Numbered from the stretch's first letter, positions 37,960 through 48,155 are shown. The stretch is 64,000 nucleotides of DNA from Eledone cirrhosa (GCA_964016885.1 OZ024743.1:176067074-176131073); one strand, 5' to 3'. Numbers and translations are program-made. Notes: a model not told the origin generated them from the letters alone.

Positions 37960-38214
37960 ATGGGAGCGGGTGTGGACCTAGCTTACCCGAGTGCTAGCGT
38001 ACGTGTGGTTCTAATAATTTCCATGAGTGTCTTCTGTCTTGTAACAGTCATCTCTAACATTCTGGTCATTGTAACAGTAATACTAACGAAGAAACTAAGG
38101 ACCATATCTTCGGCCTTCCTCATCAATCTCTGTGTAGCCGACTTGGCAAACGGTCTACTTACCATGCCCTTCATAATCGTTGGTCTCGCATACGACGGAG
38201 TACCGCTCACACAG
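37960..38214 (+). CDS. Class A GPCR, first coding exon (TM1-TM2), partial gene
   Basis: 85 codons ending in CAG before GTAAGT, a consensus splice donor in phase 0. Residues 16-42 are a hydrophobic helix with N33 in an S-N-x-L-V context, the conserved Asn of transmembrane helix 1. K44-K45-L-R47 forms the first intracellular loop. Residues 53-75 form helix 2 with N56-L-C-V-A-D61-L, the conserved Asp of class A receptors, and P70 two turns later. The N-terminal tail is only about 15 residues, without a signal peptide or N-glycosylation site. The product would be a seven-helix plasma-membrane receptor signalling through a G protein. The ligand cannot be deduced, though the helix 2 sequence is of the amine/orphan type. 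The Met at 37,960 has weak start context (T at -3, G at +4), and the frame stays open upstream through the pyrimidine tract, so the true start or acceptor may differ. Helices 3-7 were not found downstream in the window. A SINE lies 25 bp inside the intron. Confidence 0.82.
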
Positions 38215-38220
38215 GTAAGT
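38215..38220 (+). other. Splice donor GTAAGT
   Basis: CAG|GTAAGT matches the animal 5' splice-site consensus exactly, at the point where receptor similarity stops. Confidence 0.8.
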
Positions 38221-38237
38221 CACAATATTACTTTTAT

Positions 38238-38347
38238 TGCCGAGGTTAACTTTGCCTTTTATCCTTACGGGGTCGATAAAATAAAGTACCAGTAATGCGC
38301 TGGGTATTTGCTGGCCTTGTGTCAAAAAGTAGAAACAATTATTATTA
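38238..38347 (+). mobile_element. 5'-truncated SINE in the receptor intron
   Basis: Begins in the SINE body (TTGCCGAGGTTAACTTTGCC) and continues through GGGGTCGATAAAATAAAGTA to the TGGCCTTGTGTC tail and AATTATTATTAATAATAA. Confidence 0.9.
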
Positions 38348-38358
38348 ATAATAAAAAA

Positions 38359-38578
38359 AATGGGCGGTGGATTGGTAGAATCAGTAGGGCGTCGGACAAC
38401 ATGCTTTGCGGCATATAGTTACGGCTCTTTACGTTCTGAGTTCAAATCCCACCGAGGTTAGCTTTGCCTTTCATCATTCGTTCGTTAAAATAAAGTACCA
38501 AGAAAACACTGGGGTCGTTTTAATCGACTTTCCCCTCCCCTGAAATTGTTGGCTTTGTGTTTAAATCAGAAAAAAATA
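38359..38578 (+). mobile_element. tRNA-derived SINE
   Basis: GGGCGGTGGATTGGTAGAAT head, GAGTTCAAATCCCACCGAGG box, AAAATAAAGTACC core and GGTCGTTTTAATCGAC 3' part. It belongs to the variant subfamily with a CGACTTTCCCC...GTTGGCTTTGTG tail. Confidence 0.9.
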
Positions 38579-38587
38579 AATGATAAA

Positions 38588-38792
38588 AATGGGCAGTATT
38601 TTGGCAGGATCAGTGGAGCGTCGGTGTTTGGTTACGACTTTCTAGGCCCTGAGTTCAAATGACGCTGAAGTAAACTTTACAGTTCATCCATTCACATCTG
38701 GAAAAATAAAGAACTAGTGAAGTACTGGAGTGGATTTCATCCATTTCCCCCAAATTAGTGGCCTTGTGCCAATATTAGAAAGAATTATTATT
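38588..38792 (+). mobile_element. Diverged SINE
   Basis: TGGGCAGTATTTTGGCAGGA head, GAGTTCAAATGACGC box, AAAATAAAGAAC core and GTGGCCTTGTGCCAATATTA tail. It makes a run of three SINEs in the same orientation. Confidence 0.85.
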
Positions 38793-39019
38793 AATGATAG
38801 ATGAGCTAGGAGTTCAAATCCCCGCCGAGGGTTTTCCTTCTTCCAGTCAAGTGTTGCTGTCAACATAATCTCTCCCACCAACCAAGCCACACAAAAAAGA
38901 ATAAAAATAAAACATGATACATTTGCCGGGGCTAATAAGAATATGTGCACCCCCACAAACACAACACACATATATATATATATAAATATATATATATGTG
39001 TGTGTGTCTGTGTGTGTGT

Positions 39020-39110
39020 CTGTGTATGCACCCTGCATGGTGGTTAAGGAGTTAGACTCACGATCGCAAGGACGCGGGTTCGATTCCTGAAAAACACGGT
39101 GCGTTATTTT
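39020..39110 (+). mobile_element. tRNA-like SINE head (second SINE class)
   Basis: GCATGGTGGTTAAGGAGTTA is an A-box sequence and GCGGGTTCGATTCCTG a B box, spaced as in a tRNA. The ends do not pair as an acceptor stem, so it is a SINE or tRNA pseudogene. A CA/TA/GT simple repeat lies just before it (38,955-39,025). Confidence 0.65.
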
Positions 39111-39300
39111 CAGCAAAATACATCATCTCACTTTGCTTCTTTTGCAACCGGCAAGTAGTATCAACAGCGAGGAAAACCATCGATCTGGCGATCGGCTCCT
39201 TTAGTATAGCGATATAAGGTTGCGCTTACCAATGAAATGGTCGTAAATACCTGGATAAAATCCTTTTTTAATGCTTACCTGTGTTTTCTCTTTTACTGTA

Positions 39301-39302
39301 TG

Positions 39303-39372
<70 letters not shown>
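39301..39372 (+). repeat. (TA)n microsatellite
   Basis: About 35 TA units immediately to the left of the inverted repeat at 39,373. Confidence 0.97.
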
Positions 39373-39376
<4 letters not shown>

Positions 39377-39549
39377 CAAAATAGATATTCTTGTGATCAA
39401 TTATGTTTTATTATACATAGTTGAGAGGTACTGAGTTAAGTTCAACAGTACATCCTCATCGGATGAGGATGTACTGTTGAACTTAACTCAGTACTTCTGA
39501 AATATGTATAATAAAATATAACTGATCACAAGAATATCTATTTTGTTAA
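39373..39549. repeat. Inverted repeat, 88-bp arms, hammerhead-family remnant
   Basis: Arms 39,373-39,460 and 39,462-39,549 are nearly perfect reverse complements with no loop (centre CATCCTCATC-G-GATGAGGATG). The right arm carries GGATGAGGATGTACTG...CAGTACTTCTGAAAT and then ATAAAATATA. This is homologous to the hammerhead-like element at 43.66 kb, with the core CTGATGA changed to CGGATGA. Confidence 0.85.
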
Positions 39550-39604
39550 TATTTTGAATTAATATTAATAACTCTGGAAAACATTTTTAACCTTGTTTTA
39601 CTCT

Positions 39605-39826
39605 TATATATATATATATGAGTAAAACAAGGTTCAATGAATACATCAAAGAATGAGTTTTACAATAGATTGGAAGCACTCAACAGTAATAGTGTTAAAT
39701 ATGGTTTTATAAATATAGTTTCCATTTGTTAATATCGTATATATATATATATATTTATATACATACATATATATATATAGGAAAATGTTCAAGACCTCGG
39801 GCAAAGTTAACACACATGCACACACA

Positions 39827-39873
<47 letters not shown>

Positions 39874-39875
39874 GT
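39605..39875. repeat. TA microsatellites plus a Penelope-like family flank
   Basis: TA tracts at 39,606-39,619, 39,740-39,753 and 39,830-39,871. Between them AAACAAGGTTCAATGAATAC...TTTTACAATAGATTGGAAGC matches, inverted, the flank at 43,793-43,853. Both inverted repeats therefore belong to one element family. Confidence 0.7.
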
Positions 39876-39879
39876 GTGT

Positions 39880-40187
39880 GTGTATTATCTATTTTTACAC
39901 TGAACCTAATTATTCTTAATTCTTTTTAAATGAACATTTCTGGGGTTGCTATATTCTCCCAAATTCCTGTCTCACCATTTCCTCTCGTTGCTGTCATTAG
40001 GTAATACACCGAACCCACTATTACTTGATTACTCTATGCAGGGCCATCTCACAGTTTTTGCCACCACTCTACACCATATCAGTCGAACGAAGCTAAGATG
40101 TATCACTTAGCCGAGGTTATACACATAATCCCCTACTTTTCTCACCCTTTTGTCTCTTTTATTATTTATTGTCTTCTTTGATTTCAA
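39880..40187. other. Intergenic, no supported feature
   Basis: No repeat family or gene could be recognised. Confidence 0.4.
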
Positions 40188-40326
40188 ATCACGCCGAGGC
40201 TAGCTTTGCCTTTCATCCTTAAGGGTCGATAAAATAATGTACCAGTAACACACTGAGGTCGATATAATCGACTCCACCCCGCCCCAAAATTGTTGGCCTT
40301 ATGCCTAAATCAGAAACCATTATTTA
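40188..40326 (+). mobile_element. 5'-truncated SINE
   Basis: CACGCCGAGGCTAGCTTTGCC start, GGGTCGATAAAATAATGTACC core, GGTCGATATAATCGACTCCA part and GTTGGCCTTATGCCTAAATC tail. Confidence 0.88.
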
Positions 40327-40499
40327 TTGTTTTCTTTCCCCCTTTTGTTATATTCCCCTCTTCATTAATTAATAAAATTTTAATATAATTTTTTAAATAC
40401 TTGTCTTTTTTTAATTTTTACGAAACTATCATTTATTTTATTTACATGAATATTTCACATAATATAAACAGGAAAAGTGCCAAAAAATTAAATGAAAAA

Positions 40500-40786
40500 T
40501 AAGTGAGTGTGGGGTAGGGGATTTGTACCTAGAGAGTTTCTCTCCGGGGCACAAATCTGGGCAAGGTTGTTTAAGGAAGACCAGCAGTCGCCCATACATC
40601 CCTTCTCCACGCCACCGATGATGTCCAAGGGAAAGGCAATGGCTGACACAGCTTGACACCAGTGACATCACAACTCATTTCTACAGCTGAGTAAACTGGA
40701 GCAACACTTCACCCGGTCCGAGAATCGAACTCACAACCTTCCGATTGCAATCCACTGCTCTAACCACTAAACCATGCGCCGTCACT
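40500..40786 (-). mobile_element. Longer tRNA-derived SINE of the second class
   Basis: The reverse complement has A box (GCATGGTTTAGTGGTTAGAG) and B box (GTGAGTTCGATTCTCGG), then a body of about 200 bp including GGCGACTGCTGGTCTTCCTT, CCTTGCCCAGATTTGTGCCC and GAGAGAAACTCTCTAGG. The body looks like a conserved central domain of a SINE superfamily. I cannot name it with certainty. Confidence 0.7.
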
Positions 40787-40799
40787 GTTTGTGAATATA

Positions 40800-41107
40800 T
40801 TTGTAATATGTCATTAGTTGACAGTCACCTAATAACTGACTGACTGAATGAATAAATCCGATTCCCTTGGTTGAGGGTGCGAAAGGGAGGTATCAGATAC
40901 AACCATTACCATCCCCCAGGGAAACGCCTTCTCCATCCTGTCCGCCGGGGCTGTCCGCGTATCATTTCATATTTAAGTATCTGCACTATCATATATTAAG
41001 GTGTTGTCGTTTGACCTATTGCATTGTGTGACAAATGGTTCTGTTGCTACTTGTAAATACCATATCTTGAGTCAGCAATATGGTGTTAGGTCCATATAAC
41101 TATATCT
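40800..41107. other. Intergenic, no supported feature
   Basis: Non-repetitive sequence without a convincing frame. Confidence 0.4.
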
Positions 41108-41258
41108 ATGGGCGGTGAATTGATAGAGTCGTTAGAACATCGATTAAAAGGATTTACCATATTCACTCCGGCTCTCTGTTCGCTCTGCGTTCAAATCCGG
41201 CCGAAGTTAACTTTACTTTTCATCTTCTCGACGTTGTCGAGTACCAGTCATGTACTGT
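41108..41258 (+). mobile_element. Diverged SINE, 3'-truncated
   Basis: GGGCGGTGAATTGATAGAGT head, CGTTCAAATCCGGCCGAAGT box and GAGTACCAGTCATGTACTG remnant of the core. Confidence 0.8.
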
Positions 41259-41304
41259 CGTCAACCTTTTCCTTTACATCTCTTTCTCACTTGCTCTCTC
41301 ACCT

Positions 41305-41720
41305 TCACACAGACATGCACATACACACACATACACACACATACACACAGATCCATACACACGCAAATACATATACACACACAAATACACACATACACAC
41401 AAATACACACACATACACACACAAATACACACACAAATACACACACAAATACACACACAAATACACACACATACACACGCAAATAATACACACACATACA
41501 CACACATACACACACATATGCACACACAAATACACACACATACACATGCAAATACATACACACACAGATACACACACATACACATGTAAATACATACACA
41601 CACATACACACGAAAATACATACACACACATACACATACACACTCTCTCTTTCTTTGTCTGTCTATCTGTCTGTCACTCTCTCTCCCTCTCTCTCTCTCT
41701 CTCTGCCCCTACTCTCTCTT
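41305..41720 (+). repeat. CA-rich (ACACAAATACAC)n tract ending in (CT)n
   Basis: Imperfect ACACACATACACACAAATAC repeats to about 41,643, then CTCTCTCT. Frames through it encode only His/Thr or Cys/Val repeats. Confidence 0.92.
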
Positions 41721-42350
41721 TCTTTGGAAGTAATCAATTGTGTTCAGACCTGACGAGGGGATGATCTCCGCCTGGTTTAAAATGCCCAAGACACGCTGTA
41801 TATCACAACATCACCCCTATAATAGGGCCTTGTCCCTCCCACACTTTTTCAAACGTCTATATTTTTTGTTTATTTGATATAATAAATTCTTTTTAAGCAT
41901 TTTTTTTATATCTGAACTTCATTTGCATATATAAAATTTAATTAGCGTAAAATGTTACTTATATGATAGGGTCCTTTAAAGGCACCACAAGCAATTTATG
42001 CTTCTTTAAGAATCAACAAATGTTGGTTTTTGTCCCCATCACATTTAAAGGCAAACGAGGCCCCTGCCAGGAGTTACGGGTCTGTAAATACATATATCTA
42101 ATTCAATACCGCCAATTTCAGCTCTCTCGACAACCTCACATTGAATTATTTACAGGAGAGTGGAGCGATATTAATAAAGAAGGCGAATAAAGCAACGAAA
42201 TAGTTTAGGAAATCTAATCTTTAATTAGATATTGGAATACTCTATTTCAGCATGAGGGGGAAAAAAGGGAGCTTTCTGTTATTTTTGACGTTCATGCATG
42301 TTTTATGAAAAAAATATTTAAAATTAAATATTGGTTTATAAGGTGTGTAA
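41721..42350. other. Intergenic, no supported feature
   Basis: A 75-codon plus-strand frame at 41,963-42,190 has no recognisable domain. Not called. Confidence 0.4.
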
Positions 42351-42359
42351 ACATCCACA

Positions 42360-42760
42360 CCTGTTACACACACGCAGGCATAGACACATAAACAAATACA
42401 CACACACATGCAAATGAACACGCACACATACTCATAAACACATAGACAATCACACACACAGAGGCACACAAGCACACAGAGGCACACAAGCACACACACA
42501 AAAAAACGCAAACATACGCAAACGAACACGCACGCACATACGAACACAAACAAGCGCGCACAAGCGCAAATGAACACACACACACACACAGAGGCACACA
42601 TGCACACACACAATAAACGCAAACACACGCAAACGAACACGCACGCACACACGCGAACGAACATTCACACACCACACACGCACATACAAATAAAGACACG
42701 CACACACGCACACACACACACGCAAACAAGCGCACTCACTTGTAAGCGAACACGCACACA
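42360..42760 (+). repeat. CA/GCA-rich low-complexity tract
   Basis: Imperfect ACACGCACACACGCAAACGAACACG and AGAGGCACACAAGCACACA blocks. Confidence 0.9.
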
Positions 42761-43195
42761 CACACGCATACCCCAGCACACCTCCACATGCACATACAAA
42801 TAAAGACACGCACACACACACACGCATACCCCAGCACACCTCCACACGCACATATAAATAAAGACACGCACACACACACACGCATACCCCAGCACACCTC
42901 CACACGCACACACACACACGCATACCCCAGCACACCTCCACACGCACATATAAATAAAGACACGCACACACACACACGCATACCCCAGCACACCTCCACA
43001 CGCACACACACACACGCATACCCCAGCACACCTCCACACGCACATACAAATAAAGACACGCACACGCATACCCCAGCACACCTCCACACGCACACACACA
43101 CACGCATACCCCAGCACACCTCCACACGCACATACAAATAAAGACACGCACACACACACACGCATACCCCAGCACACCTCCACACACACATATAT
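42761..43195 (+). repeat. Compound minisatellite, nine GCATACCCCAGCACACCTCC units
   Basis: The block GCATACCCCAGCACACCTCC recurs nine times. Spacing alternates between about 37-40 bp and 52-58 bp, depending on whether an ACATA(C/T)AAATAAAGACACGC segment is present. Confidence 0.95.
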
Positions 43196-43249
43196 GTAAG
43201 TGTTAGCGAGAACGGCTGTGTGTTTAGACTGACGTATTGGCAATATTAT

Positions 43250-43358
43250 GATGAGGTTGACTCTGCCTTTCATCCTTACGGGGTCGATCAAATAAAGTAC
43301 CAGTAATACACTGGGGTAATTGCTGGCCTTGTGCCAAACGTAGAAACAATTATGATTG
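43250..43358 (+). mobile_element. 5'-truncated SINE
   Basis: GATGAGGTTGACTCTGCCTT start, GGGGTCGATCAAATAAAGTA core, TTGCTGGCCTTGTGCCAAAC tail. Confidence 0.9.
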
Positions 43359-43413
43359 ACATATGATTCTATATCTCTCCTCCTCTCTCCCTGGGAATAT
43401 CATAAAACTTGCT

Positions 43414-43446
<33 letters not shown>

Positions 43447-43508
43447 GTATATATATATAATTCAAAATATTAATAAATATAGACATTCATGTAATCAAAT
43501 ATATTTTA

Positions 43509-43573
43509 TTATATATATTTCGGAGGTACTGTGCTGTTTCCTGAGTACGTCCTCATCAGTTAAAATATATAAA
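43509..43573 (-). ncRNA. Second hammerhead-like motif, mirror copy
   Basis: On the minus strand the left arm reads CTGATGAGGACGTACTCAGG ... CAGTACCTCCGAAATATATA then ATAAAATATA, with TATATTTTAA before the core. It is the same fold as the plus-strand motif, with one more mismatch in stem II and one in stem I. Confidence 0.55.
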
Positions 43574-43653
43574 TTGATGTATGACATACCTCAGTCTTCC
43601 CAAGATTGGGATTGAACCATCAGCACAGCTGAGGTATGTCACACATCAATTTA

Positions 43654-43723
43654 TATATTTTATCTGATGAGGACGTACTGAGGAAACAGCACAGTACCTC
43701 CGAAATATATATAATAAAATATA
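43654..43723 (+). ncRNA. Candidate type I hammerhead ribozyme
   Basis: Core CTGATGA at 43,664-43,670 and GAA at 43,702-43,704. Stem II is GGACGTACTG with CAGTACCTCC: 10 positions, one C-C mismatch, starting with the canonical G10.1-C11.1 pair. Stem I is TATATTTTAT (43,654-43,663) with ATAAAATATA (43,714-43,723), 10 perfect pairs. Stem III is a minimal self-complementary ATATATAT (43,705-43,712). The predicted cleavage site is after A at 43,713 (U-A at 16.1-17). Such self-cleaving motifs with tiny stem III are known from Penelope-like elements and retrozymes. Activity is untested. Confidence 0.65.
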
Positions 43724-43792
43724 TTTGATTACATGAATGTCTATATTTATTAATATTTTGAATTAATAATAACTCCAGAAAACTTCATTGTT

Positions 43793-43890
43793 GAGTGCTT
43801 CTAATCTATTGTAAAACTATATTCATTGACTAATCAATGAACCTTGTTTAACTTTTGGTCATATCATTGATATATATATATATATATACA
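43793..43890. repeat. Element flank and (TA)n
   Basis: TGTTGAGTGCTTCTAATCTA and AATCAATGAACCTTGTTTAA match, inverted, the sequence at 39,625-39,682. A short TA run follows at 43,871-43,889. Confidence 0.7.
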
Positions 43891-43984
43891 TTTATTATGG
43901 CTATTGGTGATCTTTGTTACTCTAAACTTTCCCCTGAGTACTCATAGTATCACCAGTCTTGTATGATGATCCACCAAATTTTTG

Positions 43985-44875
43985 TTATCCCCATGTCTAT
44001 CACACAAAACTCTCTTTTATTCCACCTCTCTGTATCTACTAAAACCAAACTCTACCCTCTACCACGAAATCACCTCTCTTATACACTCACCACTCTACAC
44101 TCACCACTCCAATACACTCACCACTCTCTATATCTACTACACGGCACTCTCTCATTATCCCTCTCTCTATAACTACACCACCTCTCATCCCCCTCTATAT
44201 TTAACACTAATACACTCACTCTTCTCTACACTTATCTCTCACAATTCCCGTCTCTATCAATTAGCACCAAACTCTGCCCTTCTCTATATCTACTACCACA
44301 CTCTCTCTCCCAATTCTCCTCTCTATATCAATAAACATCAATGTCCCCCCCCCCTCTCTCTATATCTACCATACGACACCCTCACACATTCCCATTCACT
44401 CTATCCATTACTACCAAACACTCCCCCTCTCTATATCAATCCATACATATCTCCATCAATTCTCTCACTCTATTCATTACCACCAAACTCTTCCCCTCTC
44501 GACATCAGCCATACACCACTCACTCACAATCACCCTCTCTATATCAATTAACACCAAACTCTCCTCCTCCGTATATCTACTACACGGAACCCTCTTCCAA
44601 TCCCCCTCAATTACCACCAAACTATCTCCCTCTCTATATCTACCATACAACACTCTCTCTCATTCCCTCCCACTCTATGCATTACTTCCAAACTCTCCCC
44701 TCTCTACCTCAACCATACAACACTCTCTCCCAACCCTATATCAATTTACATCAAATTCTCCCCTCTCTATAATCAATTAGCACTAAACTCTCCCCTCTCT
44801 ATATCTACTAGACGGAGCTCTTTTTCAATCCCTCTTTATATATAATTTAACACCCCCCCCCTCTCTATATCTACA
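43985..44875 (+). repeat. Pyrimidine-rich degenerate repeat (CTCTCTATATCTAC)
   Basis: Recurring TCCCCTCTCTATATCTACTA and ACCAAACTCTCCCCTCTCTA blocks at irregular spacing of about 40-70 bp over 0.9 kb, nearly G-free on the plus strand. Open frames across it encode Ser/Leu/Pro/Tyr low complexity and are not called. Confidence 0.85.
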
Positions 44876-44879
44876 TGTA

Positions 44880-45284
44880 CATAAATTGTAGCGCATATAC
44901 AAATAGATGTGTGCTTTGGTAGTTTGTAGAGAAAAATCTAACTATTATTGGGTATATATGCAGTTTCCGTCCAACAAATTCTGTTCATAAGACCTTCGTC
45001 AACCCGTGGTTATAGTAGAAGACACTGCCTAAGTTTCCACGAAGCGAAACTGAACACAGAAACAACCATTTTCCAAGCGATCTATTTGCATGTGTGTGTA
45101 AACACATGGGCATATAAACATATACATGTTACATATATGCCAATATATAAGTGGCATAATATGGTGTAACTTAGAAATACACACATGCATATAAAGATTT
45201 ATGTGTGTATATATATGTATATAAAATACATCTCTCACACATGGGTGGGAGATCTCCCCGTCCGAGGGGGAGAGTTGACAGGTC
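44880..45284. other. Intergenic, no supported feature
   Basis: No gene or known repeat recognised beyond short TA/CA stretches. Confidence 0.4.
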
Positions 45285-45372
45285 TGACGTAGCGTGTTTG
45301 AATGGTTGACATGTAAATCCCCATATCTTAGGTTCGATCCCACTGCGGGGATTCTTCGGCAAGTGACATTTA
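45285..45372 (+). mobile_element. tRNA-like SINE head
   Basis: A clear B box, TAGGTTCGATCCCACTGCGG, preceded by a weak A box (GAATGGTTGACATG). The rest does not fold as a tRNA cloverleaf by eye. Confidence 0.5.
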
Positions 45373-46800
45373 CCATAGCCTTCATTCAATTTATGCCTTG
45401 TGCTTGGAACTGGGTAGATGGAAATTGTCTACAAATCCACCCGATGGACTATACCTGTAATTGAAAGGGTCAGTCTATGTGGTCTTCCGAATATTGTAAA
45501 CTATAGTAACCAAATCTTCGTCATATCACATTCTACTGTCTTTAACCCTTACATGACTACATTTCAAATGAAATACACCGTATTTTAATTAATTAATGAA
45601 GAATTGGTAGGAGGGGGGGATTACTAAAATTATTAATTATTTCATTACTAAGATAGTAACTCAATGTAAGGTTCTTATATAAAATTATGTTGGATGATTT
45701 TAATTTAAATAGGAGGCCTTTAAAAAGGTTGGTTTTCTTTTGTAGAACCAGGGCCGATTTTGGCCATGATGGTAACTAAAAGGTTACAATAAATGAACAC
45801 ATCAAATACTCAGGTCCTGGTTTGCCCAGGCAGAGGAAGTCGTCGGCACTGTCATGGATGTGATTCCTTTGCTCATAGATCTGCTCCGTCTCTGGTTATT
45901 TGTGTCTGACCAACAACAATAATAACTTCAGAAAACACACCTATCATTTATACACATCCTTCCGCACCATACCCTCCTCTACACATATAGACATGTAATT
46001 CTCCATACACCTCTCCAACAAATATAGATATGTAAATCATCATACAGTGAACATCTGGAGAAGATTGGTGAAAGCTGTATGCCATTGTTCACAATTTCGA
46101 CCATATCTCGCATTTGTATCTCGTGTTAAAACTTTTCACCTCTGGAAAGCATCCGTATCTTCGTGTCAAGTTGTCCTATTGCGATTTATAATGATAGGCT
46201 TTCTTTGATCTGCACTATATCATTCATATTTTGCCTCTAAGTTCGTTTCTGCGCTCCTCATTATTCCAAGCATACGTCAAGTATTTACTTTCCATCACGT
46301 TCAACAACATACACCTTTATGCAGATTCATGCCTGATCTTTCACGCCCATATGTCAGCCACGTTTAACCTAGGCATGCACTAACCCGTAAACATAGACCT
46401 TGAAAACATACAACAATGGGGTGATGCTAATCCTGCCTACTTTAATTGCAATAAAACGACAACCAAAGCCCAAGTAGTGTATATATGATAAAAACATCAT
46501 AGAACTTCACCACTTCCCACTTAAATATAAGCAGCATAAAACTAATACCCTTTCTATGTTGTACCTTAACCATAATACCATTGAGAATCCCCTCTGATTA
46601 AAGCAGAATCTTAACATAGATTGTTTCATAGTCTCCAACAATTACTAACCCGCTAAAATGTTCAGGTGAGACCCACAATGGTGTACTGCCTCAACATATG
46701 GGACGTTGCTGCTGTTAAAATATATGCTGTTAAAATGCAGCGTTCAAAGGAAGACCTACAAACCTGTCCCCCACTCTCTCTCTCTGTCTATTCGTTTGTC
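45373..46800. other. Intergenic, nothing supported
   Basis: About 1.4 kb with no frame worth calling. A GATTCCTTTGCTCATAGATC segment near 45,870 weakly resembles the dispersed repeat at 37.6 kb. Confidence 0.45.
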
Positions 46801-46835
46801 TGTCCCTCAGTCTGTCTGTCTGTCTCTCTCTCTCG

Positions 46836-46875
<40 letters not shown>
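46770..46875 (+). repeat. (CT)n/(GTCT)n then (TA)n microsatellite
   Basis: CTCTCTCTCTGTCTATTCGT and TCTGTCTGTCTGTCTCTCTC are followed by about 16 TA units. Confidence 0.95.
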
Positions 46876-47057
46876 TTAGGTTTGTTGGTTCCCTTCTGTC
46901 TCTGATTTTTCGGACCCATGGCTTTTTACATATTCCTTTGTTATATTCCAATACCTGATGATATCACCGGATTCATATGGAACCCGGTCATTGAAATGAT
47001 GATAGTATATTAAACCTTTCAAGGATTTACACCAGTCCAGCCTCCTGTTATTTCATT

Positions 47058-47172
<115 letters not shown>

Positions 47173-48155
47173 TTGACAGCTCACGTACTATATCTATCCA
47201 AATAATTTCGACACTGTCGTCTGTCCTTCTTTCATCACTCATTGGTGTTCAAACATTAAGGCCCCTTAATCATTACCACATTCAATCCCTCTTTCCCAGA
47301 ATGTTTGCTATCTCGAATCCCCCCCCCCCCCCTGCACATGTCTTTAAAATATATCTAGAACTACATAACATCTAACATGTCTTTCTCCTTTATAAAATAA
47401 TGAGTGGTATGAGAGGTGAGGGAGATCGTGTTACCATTCATAGCTAGTCAAATAACCATTTATATCAGTAATTCGCAAAAGTTTTGTCAACAGAGTTATT
47501 TGTGAACTGCGAGATGTAGCTAGGTTTAGAAGAAAATTATTAGAAATATATTTTTAAAGTGTAAAATATACAAACTGATATCTTAAGTCTAGATATAATC
47601 TTTATATCAGAATCATTTATGGAATGATATTGTGTACTTAAAAAAAGATTTATAGGCTAAAAAATATTTTTATTCTTTTACTGGTTTTAGTCATTAGACA
47701 GTGGCCAAGCTAGAACAGTGTCTTAAAAGAATTTAATCGATCATATTGACATTTGTAGTTCATATTTTCAGGTTTGATGCTTGTTTTGTCGATCACTTTT
47801 TGTCGTATCGCTAAATTAGGGGTCATAGACAAAACGTAAAAGTAAGCACAGACATACATATTCAGACACAAAGAAAGAAAGAAACAAGCACTATATATAT
47901 ATACGATGGGTTTCTTCAGTTTCCGACTACCTACTTAATTTGACTCACAAGGTAGAGAGCCCTAACTGAGGCTATATAGTAGAAATTTGTCCTAAACACC
48001 ACAGATAACACACACACACACAAAGAATGAGACTAAGTGAAAAGTACAAAGTTTAAAGGAAAAATGAACTAAATATTAAATAAGCAATAAAAAAATTAAC
48101 GAAACATTTTTTAAATGGACGTAGAAATACATATACCGTAATAAATATAACACAA
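47173..48155. other. Intergenic, nothing supported
   Basis: AT-rich, stops in all frames, with a C12 run at 47,320. Confidence 0.45.

Larger units (their letters stand above)
43460..43763. repeat. Inverted repeat with 135-bp arms carrying hammerhead motifs
   Basis: Arms 43,460-43,594 and 43,629-43,763 are near-perfect reverse complements around a 34-bp loop (TCTTCCCAAGATTGGGATTG...). Outer ends are TTCAAAATATTAATAAATAT and its mirror. (TA)n lies directly outside on the left. Each arm holds a hammerhead-like core: plus strand in the right arm, minus strand in the left arm. Confidence 0.92.

Noticed and set aside
39020..39110. Functional tRNA gene
   Set aside because: A and B boxes are good, but I could not pair an acceptor stem and the context is repetitive. 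SINE head or tRNA pseudogene is more likely.
41261..41643. Cys/Val-rich minus-strand frames resembling cysteine-rich peptides
   Set aside because: They arise from TGTGTG/TGTATG simple repeats. The Cys-Val alternation is the translation of (GT)n.
42242..43291. Minus-strand frames up to 245 codons, Cys/Val/Gly rich
   Set aside because: Translations of the CA-rich compound minisatellite. Three frames are open together.
43982..44772. Plus-strand frames up to 189 codons rich in Ser/Leu/Pro/Tyr
   Set aside because: They lie in a degenerate CT-rich repeat with no domain. Two frames overlap.
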